The notes beneath the pieces were generated by a model that had not been told where the DNA came from, did no database searches, and worked only from the letters and a program-made list of their open reading frames with translations. Of a stretch of 64,000 bases of DNA, positions 54,602 to 61,369 are shown one piece after another. Source of the DNA: CAMEON01 sp045531965. GTDB taxonomy: Bacteria; Bacillota; Clostridia; Oscillospirales; CAG-272. How positions within the stretch are numbered: the stretch's first letter is position 1; the number at the start of each line of letters is the position of its first letter. The DNA lies in the NCBI GenBank assembly GCA_045531965.1, contig JAZSFA010000164.1:1-64000 (forward strand). Reading direction: 5' to 3'. The position numbers were made by a program, and so were the translations under genes.

Positions 54602-55603
54602 TTATGATTTCCACTTTTTCTTTTCTTTTAAAATGCTGTAGAGTGTTTTATAGGATTCATGTCTGGACACCGAGATCTCCTTACGCCGTACTGCCTCCAC
54701 CACAGCACAGCCTTCTTCGCAAAGATGGGTACAGTCGGTGTAGCGGCAGGTGGTTGTTAGTCCTTCAAACTCGGGGAAAGTAGCTGACAGATCATCCAGT
54801 GCAAAAAAATCAAAACGTTCAAAATCCAACAGGGAAAACCCCGCTGTATCGGCTATATAGCAATGCTGATCCGACAAAGAGAATAGTTCCGTGTGCCGCG
54901 TGGTATTTTTTCCTCGATTGATCCTTCGGCTGATCTCCCCGGACACAGGGGCTGTCTTACTTCGCAAGGCAACTTCGGGGAACAGCGTATTAAGCAGGGT
55001 GGATTTTCCCACACCCGATGCTCCCGCAAGACCCACCATCTCTCCCGAACCAAGAGAGAGAATATGCGCTTTCAAGGCATCCAGACCTTCCCCTGTATAG
55101 CAACTGACAGGATATACGGCATATCCCGCTTTGCTATAGATTTTTGTGATGCGCTTGACCATTTTTTCATTCAGCTCACTCTTGCCGATAACAATCACAG
55201 GCTTGATACGATTGAATTCAAGAATGCACAAAAGCTTATCAATCGTAGGCAGATCAGGCTCGGGCGCTTCGGATGCGAGCACCACCAGCATTTCATCCAT
55301 GTTGGCAAGGGGAGGGCGGATGAGCGCGTTTTTTCGCGGCAAGATCTCGGCGATCATCAAGCCCGTGCGATCCGCGCTCGGCACAAACGAACCGTCCGCG
55401 GACACCGTATATGAATGATCATCGTACTGTACCGCAACAAGATCTCCAACCAATGGCGTCATGCCCTCATGCCGAAAATTGCCACGCGCGCGACATTCTA
55501 CCGTTTGACCGTCCAATGGGGTTGCAGACGATGATGTATACAGCTGTACCGTATAAAGTCCGCCGGTCATTTTAATGATCCGACCTGTTTGTTTATATTC
55601 CAT
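54602..55603 (-). CDS. rsgA: Ribosome-maturation GTPase RsgA with atypical G4 motif
   Basis: Circularly permuted GTPase that checks late 30S assembly. A 333-aa protein with an N-terminal OB domain (1-95), G4-like motif, G1 GASGVGKS (194-201), G3 DTAG (252-255), and a zinc domain with Cys286, Cys291, His293 and Cys299. The G4 motif, normally NKxD, reads GKSE (140-143, in VIVIGKSELN), an unexpected loss of both guanine-contacting residues; the reading frame is intact. It follows the U32 gene by 42 bp. Confidence 0.92.
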   Translation of the reverse strand: MEYKQTGRIIKMTGGLYTVQLYTSSSATPLDGQTVECRARGNFRHEGMTPLVGDLVAVQYDDHSYTVSADGSFVPSADRTGLMIAEILPRKNALIRPPLANMDEMLVVLASEAPEPDLPTIDKLLCILEFNRIKPVIVIGKSELNEKMVKRITKIYSKAGYAVYPVSCYTGEGLDALKAHILSLGSGEMVGLAGASGVGKSTLLNTLFPEVALRSKTAPVSGEISRRINRGKNTTRHTELFSLSDQHCYIADTAGFSLLDFERFDFFALDDLSATFPEFEGLTTTCRYTDCTHLCEEGCAVVEAVRRKEISVSRHESYKTLYSILKEKKKWKS

Positions 55604-55645
55604 GTAATCTTCACTTTCGTTTTTTATGTCTTAAGACGTGTATCC

Positions 55646-57868
55646 TCAAGCTTTGGGAAATCGTCGTACGTCAAAGGACAATCGCTCTCCTGAAACGGCG
55701 GATTTGATCACCCTGCGAACCTCCGTTTCGGTTTCGACGGTGAAAATATAGTGCCGTTGCCAAATACCGAGTTGCTCCAGCCGATCCGCCTTGTCAACCA
55801 TGGATAAAGGCAGACTGTTCACCACGATATTGCGGTGAGGATATTCCCGAAGCACAGGAAAAATCATGCCGCGCCGATCTACCATAGCTGCTTGGTCCTT
55901 GCGGCAGACAGCACACGCTTCTCCACACTTTCCCCAAGGAAGCGGTTGCCCTTCTTTGGGCTTGATTCCCGTAGGATACAGGGAGGTGATCACACACTTT
56001 TCCAAAAGCATCAAAGGCATTCGTCCGTAAACCACCGCCCCCGCCGCGCGCGGAAGCGCCCGGCACAGATCCCTGAGACGAGGTTCTGTCAGTTCAGGAG
56101 ATAGCAAAAGATCGTTATAGCCTTGCTCCAGCAGGTGCGCGGCAGACAAACGATTACCCACGTTCAGGCGGAAATCTCCATGAAAGACCAACGTCTCGGG
56201 CATCACGTGAGGTCGTGTTTTCAAAATTTCCCGAAGCATAGGCAGATGCCCTTCGTTGGACAGAAGAAAATGCTTCGCTCCCTGCTCGAGCACCTCCGCC
56301 ACGCGAGACTTCACCCCATCCATTTCCCGATCAAAAATCACGGGAGGCAAAATCACGCCGCGCGGAGCCTGCCCCTCTTTGGTGGGCATCCACGTATCCA
56401 AGGGAAGATAGATCAAGGCGAAAAAGTCGTCCGCTTCGGGAGGAATCTGCTCAGGTCTGCGAAAACGCGCAGTATGGAAAGGCTTGACAGAATCGATGCC
56501 CCATTCCGCAGATACAACATCTCGTAACGCCCCCCGACGGTTTCTTTGCGCCCTCACTTTGGATATTGCCTTCCGACGAGTCTCGTCCAGTCCCTCCACA
56601 ACCATTCGGCGCATTGCGTTTAGTTTGGATACCGGGATCATCAAACCGTCATCCAGTTCGGCGGACAGTTGTCCCATCGTATAATCGCTGCCCCCTAATC
56701 GGGACAGCTGCTTTTTCAAAATTTCTGCGTCAGTAGGACAATTCAGCGCTATCTCCGGGATCTCGCCTTCTACAACAAAACTGACAGAACGCTGACACTC
56801 CGTCCCCTGTCGAAACAGCGGTGCCTTTGCACAAATCCTCAAGGGTTGATCTTTCTTCGCTGTTACAGAAAAATCTATCGGTAAATAACCTGCCGCTTTA
56901 GCTGTACGCACCTGCTTTTCAGCTTGGAGCGTCTTGGTCTTGGCTTCCTCGGAACGCATGCCCAACATATTGGGGGAGATACTTTGACAAAAATAGCCGT
57001 CTGTAAAACCATCACGTGAGAAAAGCTCGGATAAATAAGCCATTTCTTCATCAGTAGCGCCTCTATGTTCGTCCAAAAGGCGGCGAAAGACAGACACAAC
57101 GCCCCCTACATATTCAGACGATTTCATACGCCCCTCGATTTTCAACGAGGCAACTCCCGCCTCAATCAAAGCAGGTATGTGCCGTGCCAGAGAAAGATCC
57201 TTGAGCGATAGCGGATATTCGGCTTCTGCTTTCCCCCTCCTGTTTTGCGCTGTATACGGCAAGCGGCAGGGCTGGGCGCAGAATCCGCGATTACCGCTTC
57301 TCCCACCCACCAGCGAGGAAAAAAGGCATTGCCCCGAATGGCTGACACAGAGCGCGCCGTGGACAAAAACCTCCACCTCAATACCGCTGTTTTTAACAGC
57401 CGCCTTGATATCCTCAAGGGAGGCTTCCCGCGCCAGAACATAGCGACAAAACCCCCGCTCGGCGAGGGCTTGTCCACCTAACGCATTATGGGCAGCTGCC
57501 TGTGTGCTGGCGTGAAGCGAAAGTTCGGGAAACATCTGACGGATCGCCAATGCAGCCCCTACATCCGCAATGATCAGCCCATCCACACCACATATAGCCG
57601 CCTCTTCGGCAGCCGTGAGCGCCTCCGTCAATTCACGGTCGTACACCATGGTGTTGAGGGTCATATATACGCGCGCACCTGCCTTATGGGCATAGTCCAC
57701 CCCGGCTTCCAGAGCTTCTCGATCAAAATTTCGGGCGTTCATGCGGGCATTGAGATGACTGCCACCCAAATACACCGCATCAGCACCTGCACCCACAGCG
57801 GCATACAAGGCATCCAGAGATCCGGCAGGCGCCAACAACTCAGGCATGTTAAAATGATTAGGGTTCAT
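55646..57868 (-). CDS. U32 family peptidase/RNA hydroxylase-type protein (with DUF3656-like region)
   Basis: A 740-aa U32 protein. Family members of this kind (RlhA, TrhP) are now linked to hydroxylation of rRNA or tRNA bases rather than proteolysis. Features: PELLAPAGSLDALYAAVGAGADAVYLGG start, IIADVGAALAIRQ, LHASTQAAAHN, the U32 signature EVFVHGALCVSHSGQCLFSS with GNRGFCAQPCR (metal/Fe-S cysteines), a middle DUF3656-like region and a C-terminal CAVCRKD...DRRGMIFPV segment. The start is taken at ATG 57868, which overlaps the zapA stop; no strong ribosome site is visible, so coupling is likely. Confidence 0.9.
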   Translation of the reverse strand: MNPNHFNMPELLAPAGSLDALYAAVGAGADAVYLGGSHLNARMNARNFDREALEAGVDYAHKAGARVYMTLNTMVYDRELTEALTAAEEAAICGVDGLIIADVGAALAIRQMFPELSLHASTQAAAHNALGGQALAERGFCRYVLAREASLEDIKAAVKNSGIEVEVFVHGALCVSHSGQCLFSSLVGGRSGNRGFCAQPCRLPYTAQNRRGKAEAEYPLSLKDLSLARHIPALIEAGVASLKIEGRMKSSEYVGGVVSVFRRLLDEHRGATDEEMAYLSELFSRDGFTDGYFCQSISPNMLGMRSEEAKTKTLQAEKQVRTAKAAGYLPIDFSVTAKKDQPLRICAKAPLFRQGTECQRSVSFVVEGEIPEIALNCPTDAEILKKQLSRLGGSDYTMGQLSAELDDGLMIPVSKLNAMRRMVVEGLDETRRKAISKVRAQRNRRGALRDVVSAEWGIDSVKPFHTARFRRPEQIPPEADDFFALIYLPLDTWMPTKEGQAPRGVILPPVIFDREMDGVKSRVAEVLEQGAKHFLLSNEGHLPMLREILKTRPHVMPETLVFHGDFRLNVGNRLSAAHLLEQGYNDLLLSPELTEPRLRDLCRALPRAAGAVVYGRMPLMLLEKCVITSLYPTGIKPKEGQPLPWGKCGEACAVCRKDQAAMVDRRGMIFPVLREYPHRNIVVNSLPLSMVDKADRLEQLGIWQRHYIFTVETETEVRRVIKSAVSGERLSFDVRRFPKA

Positions 57869-58415
57869 TGAAAGAAAGAAGGTCAAACATTGATCCGACG
57901 CGGGAGCGAACCTTTGCCTTGGGCTTCTCCTCCGTCTTTTCTTCCGTTGCTTTTTCAGCTTCGACAGGTGCCTCGGTCTGCGCGTCGGCTACCGCTGCCA
58001 AAAACTCTGTGGGACTGACGGGATTGATCTCAGGCACAGCTTCCTCGGCAGGCACGCTCTTGCCCTCCTTCAAAAGCGATTTCAGTACCGCATTTTCACG
58101 GCTCAACTCGTCGATATCCGCCTCTAACTTGGCAGTTTTTGCCTTAAAGCCCTCGATCACAGCATTGTACTTTTTCTCGCGCTCTTCCAAAGTTTGGATA
58201 CGATCTGTCATCGACAGGCTCTTGGCGCAGTATTCCAAAGCGCAAAGCAGGGCTGCTTCGTTTTTGGAACATGCGCGGCTCTTGAGATTAATCTCACGCA
58301 TCTTACGATTCAGGATCTCCACCAGTTGGTCGATCTCTTCGGGCGCGGCATCCGAAATGATGTTGACTTGCATGTCGGCAATGGTCAAGGGGTATTTTTT
58401 CAGTTCGTTGCTCAT
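57858..58415 (-). CDS. zapA: Cell division protein ZapA-like, extended
   Basis: A 185-aa protein. The N-terminal ZapA domain (about 1-75: YPLTIADMQVNIISDAAPEEI, LVEILNRKMREINLKS, LLCALEYCAKSLSM) continues into a coiled coil (about 76-120). It then carries an Ala/Glu/Pro/Lys-rich linker and ends with a basic-hydrophobic tag (KVRSRVGSMFDLLSFNEP). ZapA binds and bundles FtsZ at the division site. It is longer than E. coli ZapA (about 109 aa). AAGGAGG precedes the ATG. It overlaps the U32 gene start. Confidence 0.88.
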   Translation of the reverse strand: MSNELKKYPLTIADMQVNIISDAAPEEIDQLVEILNRKMREINLKSRACSKNEAALLCALEYCAKSLSMTDRIQTLEEREKKYNAVIEGFKAKTAKLEADIDELSRENAVLKSLLKEGKSVPAEEAVPEINPVSPTEFLAAVADAQTEAPVEAEKATEEKTEEKPKAKVRSRVGSMFDLLSFNEP

Positions 58416-58474
58416 ACGGATTGTCCTCCTTATATGTTCACATTAAATTTTTTACATAAACTCGAAAAATAGAC

Positions 58475-58503
58475 TTGCAATTATGGAAACATGATAGTAT
58501 AAT
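58475..58503 (+). promoter_or_regulatory. SigA-type promoter for proB; shared -35 with a possible zapA promoter
   Basis: Plus strand: TTGCAA (58475-58480), a 17-bp spacer, TATAAT (58498-58503). TTGCAA is its own reverse complement, and on the minus strand it is followed after 16 bp by TATGTA (58458-58453), a weaker possible -10 for zapA. The proB leader is about 90 nt. Confidence 0.75.
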
Positions 58504-58598
58504 AGATGGGGATAGAACCCCTCACCATATATTATAATACAAAAACGCGCAAAAGAAAAGAGCCTTTGCGTAAATTTTCATGAGAAAGTGTAAATTTT

Positions 58599-59402
58599 AT
58601 GAGTATGCTTGAAAATAGTCGCCGCATTGTTGTGAAAGTTGGGTCCTCCACCCTGACACACGCCACCGGCGCTTTGAATCTTCGTCGTATCGGTAGCCTT
58701 GTCCGCGTGCTTTCCGACTTCAAAAACGCAGGAAAAGAAATCGTCCTGGTCTCCTCAGGTGCCGTTAGCGCGGGTGTCGCCAAAATCGGTGGTATACATC
58801 CCGAATCCGTTGCGGAAAAACAGGCAATGGCGGCGATTGGGCAAAGTGAGTTAATGAAACTGTATGACCAGCTTTTCTCCGCATACGGTCATACCGTTGC
58901 CCAGATCCTGCTGACCCGTGACGTGCTAGACAACCCCCATCGCCGAGAATTGGCAGAAAACACGTTTGCCTCTCTGCTCTCTCGCGGATGTGTCCCCGTT
59001 GTCAATGAAAACGACCCGGTTTCCACCGATGAGCTGACCAAGTTCGGCGGTAACGATATTCTCTCCGCCTACGTTGCGACCGTCTGCCACGCAGACGTGC
59101 TGATCAACCTCTCGGACGTGGACGGTCTTTATGACAGCGATCCCCGAAAGAATCCCCAAGCCCGGCTCATCAGCCGTGTGGATGATCTGACCGAAGAAAT
59201 GCTCTCAGCCGCCGGTGGTGCAGGCACCAGCCGAGGCACAGGCGGTATGATCGCCAAACTGACCGCTGCCAATATCTCCACCAAGGCGGGGATTCCTATG
59301 TTTATCATGAACGGTCAGGATCCCGAGATTCTCTATCGTCTTATGGACGGCGAAAAGGTGGGTACATATTTTGCAGTCAACAGCGGAAAGGATTCTGTAT
59401 GA
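58599..59402 (+). CDS. proB: Glutamate 5-kinase, short form without PUA domain
   Basis: First step of proline synthesis: phosphorylates glutamate. A 267-aa amino-acid kinase fold: RIVVKVGSSTLT (9-20), EIVLVSSGAVSAGVAKIG, AAIGQSELMKLYDQLF, PVVNENDPVSTDELTKFGGND and INLSDVDGLYDSDPRKNP. It lacks the C-terminal PUA domain found in E. coli ProB (367 aa), as do many Firmicutes enzymes. proA is not next to it; instead a phosphodiesterase gene overlaps its stop by 4 bp. The ribosome site is weak (GAGAAAG). Confidence 0.95.
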   Translation: MSMLENSRRIVVKVGSSTLTHATGALNLRRIGSLVRVLSDFKNAGKEIVLVSSGAVSAGVAKIGGIHPESVAEKQAMAAIGQSELMKLYDQLFSAYGHTVAQILLTRDVLDNPHRRELAENTFASLLSRGCVPVVNENDPVSTDELTKFGGNDILSAYVATVCHADVLINLSDVDGLYDSDPRKNPQARLISRVDDLTEEMLSAAGGAGTSRGTGGMIAKLTAANISTKAGIPMFIMNGQDPEILYRLMDGEKVGTYFAVNSGKDSV

Positions 59403-59932
59403 AGATCCTGATTGCCTCCGACATCCACGGTGACGCCCAAAGCTGCACCGCGCTCCTGTCTCTGTTTGACATCCACAAGCCCGATCTGCTTCTCCTGCTG
59501 GGAGACCTGTTGTATCATGGTCCTCGCAACCCCATACCCGAGCATTACGATCCCCGCAGCGTGGCTGGGCTGCTATCGTCTCACCGAGAACATATCCTCT
59601 GCGTACGGGGCAACTGCGATGGCGAAGTGGATCAGATGATGATTGATTTTCCCATCCTGTCCGAAACCGCCATGCTGTTTGTTGACGGCAAGGTTTGGAT
59701 GGCAGCCCACGGGCACAGAGCCGGTGCCAATCCAACCGCCAACGATCTGCCTGCTCTCCCTACAGGTGGCGTATTTTTATCCGGACATACCCATGTCCCT
59801 GTCAACGAAATAGACGAAAACGGCATACACCGCATCAATCCCGGCTCGGTGACCTTTCCCAAGGGCGGAAGCGTGAAACAGTGCGTATTATATGAGGACG
59901 GTATGTTTCATACAATAGAGTTAGGCTGCTAA
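59399..59932 (+). CDS. YfcE-type metallophosphodiesterase
   Basis: A 177-aa calcineurin-like phosphoesterase of the YfcE/MJ0936 group. All five metal motifs are present: SDIHGD (Asp8, His10), GDLLYHG (Asp36), GNCD (Asn72), AHGHRAG (His104) and SGHTHVP (His130, His132). YfcE hydrolyses phosphodiesters in vitro; the physiological substrate is unknown. It overlaps proB by 4 bp (ATGA), so it is translationally coupled, and ends at a strong terminator. Confidence 0.93.
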   Translation: MKILIASDIHGDAQSCTALLSLFDIHKPDLLLLLGDLLYHGPRNPIPEHYDPRSVAGLLSSHREHILCVRGNCDGEVDQMMIDFPILSETAMLFVDGKVWMAAHGHRAGANPTANDLPALPTGGVFLSGHTHVPVNEIDENGIHRINPGSVTFPKGGSVKQCVLYEDGMFHTIELGC

Positions 59933-59948
59933 AAATGATCATATCTAC

Positions 59949-59980
59949 AGAAAAAGCACGGAACATCCGTGCTTTTTCTT
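59949..59980. terminator. Bidirectional terminator between the phosphodiesterase and PrsA-like genes
   Basis: AGAAAAAGCACGG (49 on) pairs with CCGTGCTTTTTCT around AACAT, with an A-run on the left and a T-run on the right, between convergent genes. Confidence 0.9.
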
Positions 59981-59987
59981 ATTTGAA

Positions 59988-61301
59988 TCAATAATTGTAG
60001 TTGGGACTGATCTCGCCCATTTTGGGCATGGCGGCAAAAATAGCTTCATCTACTACGATAGCATCCATTTTGTCTTTGCACTTGTTGTAGAAAAGATACT
60101 TCATCACACGAGTCTGAATATCCGAGAACCAGTCTTTATAGGCGTCATCAGAGGTAGCATTAGAAGGAATGGCATACTTCATCACCACGTTATAGCCGTA
60201 TTCAGACTTGATCATGGCTGTCTCGCCCACGTCTACGTCTGCCAGGGCATCGGCAATATCGTTCAGATAGTCATAGCCGTTATCACCTGTGGTGTAAAGG
60301 AAGCAAAGTTCATTGTCCCCCAGAAATTTGTCTTCGCCGCTGTCCACGTATTCGCTGACTGCCGCCTCAAAACCCGCAAAATCTCCCGCTTTGACGTTGT
60401 TCATCACGCTCTCGGCAATTTCCAGATTTTCGGACAGCTCTTCAGTGCTGAGGTTTTGAGTCACAGGATTACCTGACTTATCGTAAGTCAGCGCGCGCAC
60501 GCCTTTTTCCTTGTCATAAGCAATGTCGCCGTTCGCAAGATAGTAAATCTTATCTCCGTTTTTATCTGTGATGATCTTGCCAAACTCATCGTTGCGGGTG
60601 TATCCGTTGATGGTATCATAAGCAATATTATTGGTCTTACCATTGTTTTCATCGGTAAGATAGTAGATCTCATCGCCGTTCAGATCCGTCTCGTACACGT
60701 ACTTATAGGAGCGAATCAACAACTGCTTGAACGCCACGGCATGATCCTTCAGATACTCTTGTGTCGCACTTTCTGCCAGCTTGGAGCCATTCTCGCCGTA
60801 CAGATACGCCTGAACGTAATCATATTTCGCCTCAAAAATATACTGCTCTTCCAGCATTTTCACGTTGAAGCCATAGGCAGCAAGAATACTGTTAAATTCG
60901 GATTTGGAGCCGTCGCCATGATACTCGATCAGCTCGTCAATATCTTTCGCAATGGCGTCCTTGGTCTCGTCGGGAAGGCGCAGACCCAGTTCATCAAACA
61001 GAGCCACACCTGCCAGCATCAGTTTAGCTTCCTGCAGTACCTGTTGGCGAACGTAAATATCATAGGTCGTTCCGTTCAGATCAATGTAAGTATCCCAGTC
61101 TTTGACCGTAAAGCCCGAATGTTCGTAGGCTGCTTTGGCGCGGGAGAGGAGAAACTGGAACTGATTTTCGGTCATGCTATGATTTCCTAAGGTCATCATA
61201 ACTTTTGCCTCTGCCGCACAAGATGCTGTACTGATCACCAACGTGAGCAGCATGATAACACTAAGCAGAAGACACAAAAGGCGTTTTACGAAGGTTTTCA
61301 T
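59988..61301 (-). CDS. PrsA/SurA-like extracytoplasmic foldase lipoprotein
   Basis: A 437-aa lipoprotein (lipobox STASC, Cys28). A SurA-N-like chaperone region (about 35-185, LGNHSMTENQFQFLLSRAKA) leads to a parvulin-like region that begins FKQLLIRSYKYV, where active family members have a HILI-type start, so isomerase activity is uncertain. That region is interrupted by an insertion with two related segments (NGDEIYYLTDENNG and NGDKIYYLANGD). It then resumes (VMNNVKAGDFAGFEAAVSEYVDSG, MIKSEYGYNVVMKYAIP). It lies 68 bp after mfd; foldase genes often follow mfd in Clostridia. It likely helps fold the many secreted proteins of this cell. Confidence 0.85.
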   Translation of the reverse strand: MKTFVKRLLCLLLSVIMLLTLVISTASCAAEAKVMMTLGNHSMTENQFQFLLSRAKAAYEHSGFTVKDWDTYIDLNGTTYDIYVRQQVLQEAKLMLAGVALFDELGLRLPDETKDAIAKDIDELIEYHGDGSKSEFNSILAAYGFNVKMLEEQYIFEAKYDYVQAYLYGENGSKLAESATQEYLKDHAVAFKQLLIRSYKYVYETDLNGDEIYYLTDENNGKTNNIAYDTINGYTRNDEFGKIITDKNGDKIYYLANGDIAYDKEKGVRALTYDKSGNPVTQNLSTEELSENLEIAESVMNNVKAGDFAGFEAAVSEYVDSGEDKFLGDNELCFLYTTGDNGYDYLNDIADALADVDVGETAMIKSEYGYNVVMKYAIPSNATSDDAYKDWFSDIQTRVMKYLFYNKCKDKMDAIVVDEAIFAAMPKMGEISPNYNY

Positions 61302-61369
61302 GTATATTTTCCTTTCTTCATCTTAACGTAACACTATATTATACCATATGTTCGTCAAATAATCTACCC

